A DNA stretch of 64,000 nucleotides from JACKCR01 sp041390305 (GTDB lineage: Bacteria > Eisenbacteria > RBG-16-71-46 > CAIMUX01), in contig JAWKQE010000019.1 in assembly GCA_041390305.1 (NCBI GenBank), positions 62,001 through 126,000 on the forward strand. The letters are read 5' to 3'. The notes under the pieces are model-generated. The model saw nothing but the letters and a program-made list of their open reading frames with translations. It ran no database searches and was not told the origin of the DNA. Both the position numbers and the translations under genes were made by a program. Positions 7,737-15,703 of this stretch are shown here, piece by piece; the stretch's first letter is position 1, and every line of letters starts with the position of its first letter.

Positions 7737-9230
7737 ATGGACATGCAGGACTACAACGGACACGGACGCGGGCCTTCGGGCGGGTCGTCCGGGGCGGGGT
7801 TCACCGCGCAGCGCGTTCCCCCACAGGCGCTCGAAGCCGAGCGCTGCGTGCTCGGCGCCATGCTCCTCAACAAGGAGGCGATCGGCCGGGCCGCGGAGGT
7901 GCTGGAGCCGGAGTGCTTCTACCGGGACTCCCACCGGAAGATCTTCGAGGCCGCCGTCCATCTCTACGAGCGGGACAAGGCGGCGGACATCATCACGCTC
8001 ACGGACGAGCTCAAGAAGCGCGGACACCTCGAGTCGGTCGGTGGGGCCGGCTACATCTCCGCGCTCCTCGACGTCGTGCCGACCGCGGCCAACATCGACT
8101 ACCACTCCGAGATCGTCCTCGAGAAGTCGGTGCTCCGTCGTCTCATCGAGGTATCGACGAACATCGTCCAGAAGGGATACGAGGCGGCGCGGCCGTCGGG
8201 CGAGATCATCGACGAAGCCGAGCAGATGATCTTCGAGATCAACGATCCGCGGATGCGGAAGAGCTTCGTCCCGATCAAGGACCTCCTCTCGGACGCCGTC
8301 GACATGATCCAGGAGGTGTTCGACAAGAAGCGTGCGGTCACGGGCGTGCCGAGCGGCTATCTCGACCTCGACAAGATGACGGCCGGCTGGCAGAACTCGG
8401 ACATGGTCATCGTGGCCGGGCGTCCCTCGATGGGGAAGACGTCGTTCGCGCTCAACCTCGCCGAGTACGCCGCCGTCCACGAGAAGCTCGCGATCGGCGT
8501 CTTCTCCCTCGAAATGAGCCGGGAGCAGCTCGTGATGAGGCTCCTCTCGTCCCAGGCCCGGATCCCACAGCACAAACTCCGTACCGGTTACCTCCGGCCC
8601 GAGGAGTGGGAGCAGCTCGCGCGGGCGGCGGGAGTCCTCGCGGACGCGCCGATCTACATCGACGACACGCCCGCGATCACGGTCACGGAAATGCGGGCCA
8701 AGGCCAGGCGTCTCAAGAAGGAGGCCGACGTCCGGATGCTCGTCGTCGACTACCTCCAGCTCATGCGCGGCTACACGAGCAACGAGTCCCGCCAGCAGGA
8801 GATCTCGACTATCTCGCGCGCGCTGAAGGCGCTGGCCAAGGAGCTCGACATTCCCGTCATCGCGCTCTCCCAGCTCTCCCGAGCGGTCGAGCAGCGGGAT
8901 GACAAGCGCCCGATGCTCTCGGACCTTCGCGAATCGGGCGCCATCGAGCAGGACGCCGACATCGTCTGCTTCGTCTTCCGCGAGGAGTTCTACAAGCCCG
9001 AGAAGGAAGAGATCAAAGGCATGGCCGAGATCATCGTCGGAAAGCACCGGAACGGCCCGATCGGCCGGGTGCACCTCACCTTCGTCGGCGAACTCGCCCG
9101 CTTCGAGAACTACTCCGATCGTGGTGGCTATGGTGGAGGCGGTGGCGGCTTCAGCGGAGGCTTCGACGGCGGATTCGGTGGTGGCGGGCAGGACTTCGGC
9201 GGCGGCGTTCCCGACGACGACGTCTTCTAG
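7737..9230 (+). CDS. dnaB: Replicative DNA helicase DnaB with SSB-like C-terminal tail
   Basis: Hexameric 5'-3' helicase of the replication fork. The ATG at 7737 follows GGAAGGAAA. The DnaB N-terminal domain begins at RVPPQALEAERCVLGAMLL (about residues 23-41). The RecA-like domain has Walker A GRPSMGKT (228-235), Walker B MLVVDYLQLM, and the C-terminal block LSDLRESGAIEQDADIV. After the core ending FVGELARFENYSD, the last about 35 residues are almost pure Gly with Phe/Tyr and finish in VPDDDVF. This pattern is characteristic of single-stranded DNA-binding protein (SSB) tails, not of DnaB. The core is otherwise normal (497 aa in all). The gene stands alone with about 150 nt on each side. Confidence 0.97.
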   Translation: MDMQDYNGHGRGPSGGSSGAGFTAQRVPPQALEAERCVLGAMLLNKEAIGRAAEVLEPECFYRDSHRKIFEAAVHLYERDKAADIITLTDELKKRGHLESVGGAGYISALLDVVPTAANIDYHSEIVLEKSVLRRLIEVSTNIVQKGYEAARPSGEIIDEAEQMIFEINDPRMRKSFVPIKDLLSDAVDMIQEVFDKKRAVTGVPSGYLDLDKMTAGWQNSDMVIVAGRPSMGKTSFALNLAEYAAVHEKLAIGVFSLEMSREQLVMRLLSSQARIPQHKLRTGYLRPEEWEQLARAAGVLADAPIYIDDTPAITVTEMRAKARRLKKEADVRMLVVDYLQLMRGYTSNESRQQEISTISRALKALAKELDIPVIALSQLSRAVEQRDDKRPMLSDLRESGAIEQDADIVCFVFREEFYKPEKEEIKGMAEIIVGKHRNGPIGRVHLTFVGELARFENYSDRGGYGGGGGGFSGGFDGGFGGGGQDFGGGVPDDDVF

Positions 9231-9386
9231 AGGCTGGGGCCTGCTCATCGTGATCGCCCCACGGAACCGGTTGCGTGGGATGGCGTACGGTGAGAGCGTG
9301 CCGACCCGTCGCATCTTCGTCGGTACGGATCACGCTGTCCTCTCCTCGAGGCGTCGGCAGGAGAGCGCGACTCCCATGGAGGGGCG

Positions 9387-11315
9387 ATGAGCAAGAAGGT
9401 CCGAATCCGATACGTCTGTGGCGATTGCGGCGATGACTTTGCGCAGTGGTTTGGGCGCTGCCCGAGCTGCAAGGAGTGGAACACGCTGAAGGAGTTCCGT
9501 CCGGCGGCCGTCGACGAGGCGCCGGTCCGGGCGGGGTCGGGAAGCCTCCTCGGGGCGAAGTCCGGGCCGAGGCCGAGCGGTTTCTTCGCGTCCGCCGCCG
9601 GGCCGACGGGTGGCGGGCTTCTCGGGAAGGAGCCGAAGGAACGGCCGCTTCGCCTTCCCGGCGGCCCGAACGGTGACCCGCAGGCAGAACCGGCTCCGGC
9701 TCTGCGGGACGAGCGCGCGGCGCGCGATCCCGATGCGACGATGGAGGCCCCCCGGGTCGAGCCTCCCCGCCTGCCGAAGGACCCGCCCTCTGCCGGGCCT
9801 TCGCCTTCCTCGGACGAGGCGTTCCGGAGGCCGTCGCCCGTCGATACGGAGGGTACGGCGCCATCTCCTTCCGCGTCGCCGGACTTCGCACCGCCGGCCC
9901 CGGCACGGGCCCACACGGCACCGACGCGATCCGCGTCGACGCCCGCGGCACCGACTCGCTCGGCGACGCCGGTTTCGGCACCGCGTTCTCCCGCACCGCC
10001 GGCTCCCGCGTCTCCTGCGTCGGCCCCGCGCTTCCCAGAGACTCCTTCCCCGCAGGTCGTCCCCGACTCGATCGACCCGCGTACGTTACCGACGCTGCTC
10101 CGTCTGGAAGACGTCCCTCTGAATGCGGTCCCTCGCCTGGAGACCGGGATCCACGAATTGGACCGGATCCTGGGTGGTGGCCTCGTGCCGGGAGCGGTCG
10201 TGCTGGTCGGCGGAGATCCCGGGATCGGCAAGTCGACGCTCCTCCTTCAGGCGGCGGGCCGTCTGGTGGCGAAGGGTGTCTCTGCGCTCTACGTCACGGG
10301 AGAAGAGTCCGCCGGCCAGATCCGCCTTCGCGCGGAGCGCCTCCGCGACGTTCCGCCCGGGCTCCTCGTCCACACGGAGACGAACCTCGAAGAGGTGGGG
10401 CAGGCGGTGGAGGAGATCCGGCCAAGGGTCCTCGTCGTCGACTCGATCCAGACGGCGTTTCTCCCGGGCGTCGCGTCCGCGCCGGGGAGCGTGACGCAGG
10501 TGAGAGAGTCGGCGCTTGCCCTGATCGATCTCGCGAAACGCCGCGGGATCTCGGTGCTCCTGGTCGGCCACGTGACGAAGGAAGGCGCGATCGCGGGACC
10601 CAAGACGCTCGAACACATGGTCGACGCGGTCGTCTACATGGAAGGGGAGCGGTACCAGCACTACCGGATTCTCCGGAGCGTGAAGAACAGGTTCGGAGGG
10701 GTCGACGAGCTCGGCGTCTTCGAGATGGGGCCGAACGGACTCGTCGAAGTGGCGAACCCGAGCCAGGTCTTCCTCAGCGAGCACACCGCGGGTGCGGTCG
10801 GATCCGTCGTGGCGACGTCGATCGAAGGGACCCGTGCGCTCCTTCTCGAGGTCCAGGCCCTCGTCGTCCATTCGCAATACGCCAATCCACAACGGGTCTC
10901 GACGGGGTACGATCGCCGGAGACTCGAGCTTCTGCTCGCGGTACTCGACAAGCGGACCCAGCTCGACCTCGCTCGACGGGACGTCTTCGTCAACATCGCG
11001 GGTGGGCTCAGGGTCGTTGAACCAGGAGTGGATCTGGGTGTACTCCTCGCCGTGGCTTCGAGTGCGACCGATGCGCCGCCCCATACGGACTTGGTGGCGG
11101 TCGGTGAAGTCGGGCTCGGAGGGGAGATCCGCCGGATCTCGCATCCGGAGCGGCGGGTGCAGGAGATCGGGCGTCTCGGCTACCGACGTGCCCTCCTACC
11201 CTGGTCCAACGCCAAGGACCTCGGGAGCAGGCGGGACGGTGTGGAGCTTCTCGGTGCGCGATCGGTCGCAGAGGCTTTGAGTCTCGGACTGAATTCTAAC
11301 GCCCCACTGGGGTAG
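9387..11315 (+). CDS. radA: DNA repair protein RadA (branch-migration ATPase) with long disordered insert
   Basis: RadA (Sms) is a RecA-like hexameric ATPase that drives branch migration in homologous recombination. The N-terminal zinc finger has Cys11, Cys14, Cys25 and Cys28 (CGDC..FGRCPSC). Walker A is GGDPGIGKST at about residues 274-283, the RadA-specific KNRFG motif is at about 433-437, and the C-terminus is the Lon-protease-like domain (VNIAGGLRVVEPGVDL). At 642 aa it is about 180 residues longer than E. coli RadA. All the excess lies between the zinc finger and the RecA domain (about 9490-10090), a Pro/Ala/Ser-rich stretch that looks disordered. The stop is followed after 10 nt by ispD. 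Confidence 0.96.
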   Translation: MSKKVRIRYVCGDCGDDFAQWFGRCPSCKEWNTLKEFRPAAVDEAPVRAGSGSLLGAKSGPRPSGFFASAAGPTGGGLLGKEPKERPLRLPGGPNGDPQAEPAPALRDERAARDPDATMEAPRVEPPRLPKDPPSAGPSPSSDEAFRRPSPVDTEGTAPSPSASPDFAPPAPARAHTAPTRSASTPAAPTRSATPVSAPRSPAPPAPASPASAPRFPETPSPQVVPDSIDPRTLPTLLRLEDVPLNAVPRLETGIHELDRILGGGLVPGAVVLVGGDPGIGKSTLLLQAAGRLVAKGVSALYVTGEESAGQIRLRAERLRDVPPGLLVHTETNLEEVGQAVEEIRPRVLVVDSIQTAFLPGVASAPGSVTQVRESALALIDLAKRRGISVLLVGHVTKEGAIAGPKTLEHMVDAVVYMEGERYQHYRILRSVKNRFGGVDELGVFEMGPNGLVEVANPSQVFLSEHTAGAVGSVVATSIEGTRALLLEVQALVVHSQYANPQRVSTGYDRRRLELLLAVLDKRTQLDLARRDVFVNIAGGLRVVEPGVDLGVLLAVASSATDAPPHTDLVAVGEVGLGGEIRRISHPERRVQEIGRLGYRRALLPWSNAKDLGSRRDGVELLGARSVAEALSLGLNSNAPLG

Positions 11316-11325
11316 GAGCGTGTCG

Positions 11326-12099
11326 ATGACCGGATGCGATGTCCTCCTGCTCGCGGGAGGTCGGGGGGAGCGGCTCGGGCATGGACGTCCCAAGGCTCTC
11401 GTGCCCCTACTCGGCCGACCTCTCTTCGCGCACGCCTTCGAGCGGTTCGCCTCCCACCCCCGGGTGGAGCGGATCGTGCTCGTCGTCCCTTCGGATCCGG
11501 CCGACGCCGAAGAGGTGAAGGCCGCCGCCCGCGAGCTTCCGGAAGCGCAACGCGCGAAGATGATGGCCACCGTGTTGGGCGGGGCCGAACGGCAGGATTC
11601 GGTGCGGGCGGGGCTCGAAGCACTCGCGAGGCAGGAGACGGAGCGTCGGCGGATCGTGCTCGTCCACGACTCGGCCCGGCCGATCGTCTCCCATGCACTG
11701 ATCGACCGGTGCCTCGATGCGCTCGAGAACGGGGATGGAGCTCATTCGGCGAGCCACCTGCTTCCCGGTCTCCGCACCTCGAGTTGGGGAACTGGAGCTG
11801 CGGGCGTCGTGCCCGGACTACCAGTCCGCGAGACTCTCAAGCTCGTCTACTCGGGACGGGTCGTCATGACCCAGCCGCGGGAGCAGCTCTATGCGGTCCA
11901 GACCCCGCAGGGCTTCCGGTTCGGGCCGCTCCTCGAGGCACACCGGAGGGCGGAAGCCCGTGGCCACGCCGTGACCGACGACGCCGCACTCCTCGAATGG
12001 CTCGGCATCGCGGTGGTAGTGGTCCCCGGTGACAGCGCGAACATCAAGGTGACGTATCCAGAAGATCTGGTTCTGCTCGAACGCATGGTTGCCGACTGA
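11326..12099 (+). CDS. ispD: 2-C-methyl-D-erythritol 4-phosphate cytidylyltransferase
   Basis: Third step of the MEP isoprenoid pathway, making CDP-methylerythritol. The nucleotide-binding loop is LLLAGGRGERLG near the N-terminus. VHDSARPIVS and the block YAVQTPQGFRFGPLLEAH...TDDAALLEW are the classical IspD signatures. I place the start at ATG 11326 because the TAGGAG at 11313-11318 is 7 nt away; a GTG at 11320 is in frame but too close to it. ispF follows about 95 nt downstream, giving the usual ispD-ispF pairing. Confidence 0.95.
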   Translation: MTGCDVLLLAGGRGERLGHGRPKALVPLLGRPLFAHAFERFASHPRVERIVLVVPSDPADAEEVKAAARELPEAQRAKMMATVLGGAERQDSVRAGLEALARQETERRRIVLVHDSARPIVSHALIDRCLDALENGDGAHSASHLLPGLRTSSWGTGAAGVVPGLPVRETLKLVYSGRVVMTQPREQLYAVQTPQGFRFGPLLEAHRRAEARGHAVTDDAALLEWLGIAVVVVPGDSANIKVTYPEDLVLLERMVAD

Positions 12100-12194
12100 C
12101 GTCTTCGGAGTCGTAGGACCCGAAGACGAGAGGGGACGAGACTCCCGGCCGTGGACGCTCCACGTTCCGGGCCAAGACACGAAGGGGGGGAAGG

Positions 12195-12689
12195 GTGCTG
12201 GAGAGTTCGCCGTCGTTCCGGGTCGGATTCGGCTACGACATCCACCGCCTCGTTCCTGGGCGCCCCCTCCTCCTCGCTGGCATCGAGATCCCCTTCGAGA
12301 AGGGGCTCCTGGGCCATTCCGACGGTGATGCCGTCTCTCACGCCATCTGCGACGCCGCCCTCGGCGCAGTCGGGTTCGGTGACATCGGCACGCAGTTCTC
12401 CGATCGCGATCCCAAGTGGAAGGGCGTCTCGGGAAGCGAGCTGCTCGAACGGACCGTTGCCTTGATCGCAGAACGCGGAGCCCGGTTCCATCAGGTCGAC
12501 GTGACCGTCGTGGCCGAGGCCCCTCGCCTCGCCCCCCACCGGGAGTCGATGGTCGCGAAGCTGCGGGAGCTCACGCGCACGGATCTCGTCTCGGTGAAGG
12601 CGAGGACGAACGAAGGGCTTGGCCCGGTCGGTGAGGGACAGGCGATCCAGGTCTACGCCGTCGTCCTACTCGAGCTGGCCGGAGGGTAG
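12195..12689 (+). CDS. ispF: 2-C-methyl-D-erythritol 2,4-cyclodiphosphate synthase
   Basis: Cyclises CDP-methylerythritol 2-phosphate in the MEP pathway; a homotrimer with a metal at the active site. From a GTG at 12195, after a purine-rich GGGGGGAAGG, the protein is 164 aa, the normal length. The metal-binding GYDIHRL, the loop GHSDGDAVSHAICDAALGA and GDIGTQFSDRDPKWKG are all intact. The C-terminal RTNEGLGPVGEGQAIQ block is also conserved. The downstream phosphatase ATG follows the stop immediately. Confidence 0.96.
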   Translation: MLESSPSFRVGFGYDIHRLVPGRPLLLAGIEIPFEKGLLGHSDGDAVSHAICDAALGAVGFGDIGTQFSDRDPKWKGVSGSELLERTVALIAERGARFHQVDVTVVAEAPRLAPHRESMVAKLRELTRTDLVSVKARTNEGLGPVGEGQAIQVYAVVLLELAGG

Positions 12690-15310
12690 ATGGTCTTCTT
12701 CATCCTCGCGGCGTTCTCCGTCCTCCTCGCGATCGTGCGGGTGCAGTCTCTCCGGATCGGGGATCCGAGAGCGATCAAGGGCGCGCTCGCTCGATTTGCC
12801 ATCTCCTACGTCGCGTTCTGGGTGCTGGGTACGGGCCTCGTCTTCGGGGAAGGCTCTCCGCTCGCCCTGCCCGTGTCTCCCGCGGTCTGGGCCGGAACGT
12901 TCTTCGTCCTCGAAGCTCTGCTCGCGCTCATGCTCTGGTCTGCCCTCGCCGAGCTCTCGTTCTACCGATTCCGGCGACGGGATCTCGTTTGGATCGTTCC
13001 GTTCGGGACACTCTCGCTCCTCCTCGGCGTGAGCCCGGGAGTGAATCAGCTCCTGGCGAGCGTGGTCGCGGTGCCCGCGCTCTGGCGGATGCGCTGGCGA
13101 AGGGAGGTGTCGGGCAGCACGGTGACGACCGCTGCCCTCGCCGGATTCGCGTTCGTCCTCATGTACTTCTGGTCGCGTGCCTACTGGACGAATCCGGAGC
13201 CGAGTTCCGGCCAGGCGGTCGAGCTGCTCAGCTTCACCGTCTGGATCCGGTCGCTCGCCCTTCTCTACGTCATCCTCGCGCTGCCGCGGCTGGCCTGGGG
13301 GATGGACGTCCAGATCGCGAGCGTGAAGCGCCGTCTTCTCGTCTCCCACGTACTCGCGGGGCTCGTTCCCTTCGTTCTCCTCTTCGTGTTCTGGGGGCTC
13401 AGCACGTTCCTCTCGGTGAACGCGGACCGAGCACAGGTGGCCGCGAGGCATCTGGAGGAGGAGGGGTACGAACTCGGCATCCATCTGGATGCGGCTCTCG
13501 AGGACGACCTGGAGTGGGAGGCGGCGCTCCGCTCCTGGGTCGGTCTCCACGCCCACCTTCGTCCCGGAACGCGGCTCTACGTCTACGAGTCGGCGTCCGC
13601 ATCCGGTTCGGGCGTCGACCTCGTCGCCGGCTCCGCCGCTCTCGTCGGACCTGACGCTGTCGGCGGCTCCGACCCCGTCACCGACACCGTCGCCGAGTCC
13701 GACACCGAGTCCGACTTCGAGTCGCCCTCCGACATCTCGCCGAGCGCGGAAGCCGTGCTCGAGCGCGAGGTGCAGGGGCTCGTTCCGCGACTTCCTTCCG
13801 GCTGGAGACGGGTGTTCGGGGATCAGGCGAAGTCGGAAGGAGCGATCGCGCTTCTCCCGGCGCGCTTCGAGCGCGGGATCGTGCTGCTGGACGGGGAGAG
13901 CTACCTCGCTTCTCGTCGCACACGGACGAGCGCAGCGGGAGTCGAACGTTACGCCGTGGCGCTCATTCCCTCGGACGTGGTCCTGGGGGAGGAGTACCTC
14001 CGCAGGACGGATGCGTCGGTGCTTCTCGACACGCGGAACCGGGTCGAGTCGAGTGGACTCGCGGTCCAGCTCCGTGCCGACTCGCTCTCGGCCGGAGACA
14101 CCGCGACGTCCTGGACGTGGGGGGCGGCCGGGCTTCCCGTGACCGAGTGGGTGGGAGGGGAGTGGAAGACCGAGACGGTCACGCTCCGCTCGCGCGTCGG
14201 CTTCTTCGAGGCGGTCCAGGGGCTGACCCGGAACCTGCAGGAGAACCCGTACAACACGATCGCCTTGATCTTCCTCGCGGTCGTCGCATTCCTCTTCGTC
14301 CTCTTCGAGGTGCTCACGCTGGGCATGGTCATCTCGATGGGACGTTCCATCACCCGGGCCCTGGGAGCGCTGGCGCAGGGAACGTCCCGTCTCCGGGAAG
14401 GGAACCTTCGCTACCGGATTCCGATCGAAGGCCGCGACGACCTGTGGGACGTGGCGGAGTCCTTCAACCGGATGGCGATCACGTTGGAGGAAGCGCGGGA
14501 CACCGAGATCGAGAAGGAACGGCTGGAAGGCGAACTCGCCCTTGCGCATCAGATCCAGGCACGCCTTCTTCCGTCCGAGGCGCCGAACGTCCCGCGTACG
14601 GAGTTGGCCGGACTCTCGCTCCCTGCGCGCGAGGTGGGAGGTGACTACTACGACTTCGTCACGATGCCGCACGGGCGCGTCGGCCTCGTCGTCGCCGATG
14701 TGTCCGGCAAGGGAGTGCCGGCCGCGCTCCTCATGTCGAGCTTCCGCGCTTCTCTTCTCGCGCAGGACCTGGACGACGAGCCCGCCGAGATCCTCGCGCG
14801 ACTGAACGCGTTCCTCCACAAGAGCGTCGAGCCCGGTCGATTCGTGACCGCGTTCTTCGGCGTGCTGGATCCCGCTTCGGGTCGGTTCGTCTACTCGAAC
14901 GCCGGTCACAATCCGCCCTACCTGATCCATCCTTCCGGCGAGACGACGATGCCCGAGAGGGCGGACTCGTTCTCGGGCTGTTCGGTGAGAGCCGGTACGA
15001 GCAGGCTGAAGTGCGGCTCCAGGCGGGCGACACGCTCGCGCTCTTCACCGACGGTGTGACCGAAGCACAGAACATCGACGAGGAGCTGTGGGGGGACGAC
15101 CGGTTCCTGCAGGTCGTCCTCCACCACGTTCATTCGCCGTGTCGCCGGATCGTCTCCGAGGTTCTCCGGGAACTCCGGCGCTTCGCCGGGGACGAACTCC
15201 AATCGGACGACATTACGCTTCTGCTCGCTCGTTGGCATGGAGCACCGGTAGAAAACGAGCCGGTCGCCGCCGAGGCCGCACCGATCTCTCAGTCGCGAAT
15301 TCGAGACTGA
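12690..15310 (+). CDS. Membrane-anchored HAMP-PP2C (SpoIIE/RsbU-type) serine phosphatase, interrupted by one frameshift
   Basis: Predicted phosphoprotein phosphatase, likely acting on an anti-anti-sigma (STAS) partner. About seven hydrophobic helices occupy residues 1-250. An extracytoplasmic region follows with an acidic Asp/Ser/Thr insert (about 13610-13750), then another helix, a HAMP linker (SITRALGALAQGTSRL..IEGRDDL) and a coiled coil. The SpoIIE catalytic domain then has GGDYYDFV and DVSGKGVPAALLMS. Frame one runs from 12690 to a stop at 15059, but from about 14957 it becomes nonsense. The frame one base back reads EGGLVLGLFGES...LQAGDTLALFTDGVTEAQN to 15310, the missing end of the family. 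One extra G in GAGAGGGCGG at 14955-14964 would restore one continuous protein. The first codon abuts the ispF stop. Confidence 0.85.
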
Positions 15311-15321
15311 ATCTTCGGTCT
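15304..15321 (+). terminator. Weak stem-loop at the end of the phosphatase gene
   Basis: AGACTGA and TCGGTCT form a 7-bp stem (one G-T pair) around a 4-nt loop, and the stem includes the TGA stop. No T-tract follows, so termination is only possible. Confidence 0.3.
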
Positions 15322-15365
15322 GGTTCTGGGACCTGCCAACCGCAATGCGGGCTTATGCCTATAGC

Positions 15366-15411
15366 TTGCCCTCATCCTCCGTGTTAGCTTTTTATGGGCC
15401 AATTTTGGCCC
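15366..15411 (+). promoter_or_regulatory. Possible promoter with overlapping inverted repeat upstream of the symporter operon
   Basis: A weak TTGCCC (15366-15371) and TTTTAT (15390-15395) lie 18 nt apart. Immediately after is the inverted repeat GGGCCAA-TT-TTGGCCC (15396-15411), just upstream of the GGGAGGG ribosome-binding site. An operator or a leader hairpin are both possible; no regulator is identified. Confidence 0.35.
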
Positions 15412-15425
15412 GAAGGGAGGGCAAC

Positions 15426-15686
15426 GTGTCTCAGGATCGATCGCCACAGGCATATTGGAAGGCGAATCTCGGACTCGTCTGGATCTGCCTCGCAGTCTGG
15501 TTCCTCGTTTCCTACGTGTTCGGCGTCTTCCTCGTGGAGCCGCTCAACGCGATCCGCATCGGTGGCTACAAGCTCGGCTTCTGGTTCGCCCAGCAGGGCT
15601 CCATCTACGTCTTCGTGGTCTTGATCTTCTTCTATGCGAGTCGGATGAACCGGCTCGATCGCGATTTCGACGTCCACGAGGACTAA
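15426..15686 (+). CDS. DUF4212 small subunit of a sodium/solute symporter
   Basis: Small membrane protein of 86 aa found next to the large subunit of VC_2705-type sodium:solute symporters and thought to be its partner. A GTG at 15426 follows GGGAGGGCAAC and gives MSQDRSPQAYWKANLGLV. The YWK..NL opening is the family hallmark. Two transmembrane helices follow (LVWICLAVWFLVSYVFGVF and GSIYVFVVLIFFYASRM). The large subunit starts 17 nt after the stop. Confidence 0.9.
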   Translation: MSQDRSPQAYWKANLGLVWICLAVWFLVSYVFGVFLVEPLNAIRIGGYKLGFWFAQQGSIYVFVVLIFFYASRMNRLDRDFDVHED

Positions 15687-15703
15687 CGACCAAGGGGGAA
15701 GAG

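Noticed and set aside
12666..14930. Long minus-strand frame opposite the phosphatase
   Set aside because: Highly charged, domain-free shadow of the plus-strand membrane protein.
14940..15060. Programmed -1 frameshifting in the phosphatase, rplL, rpoC and glycosylase
   Set aside because: All four shifts have the sign of -1 recoding, but none has a classical slippery heptamer followed by a pseudoknot, and a missing base in or near short G or C runs explains them more simply.
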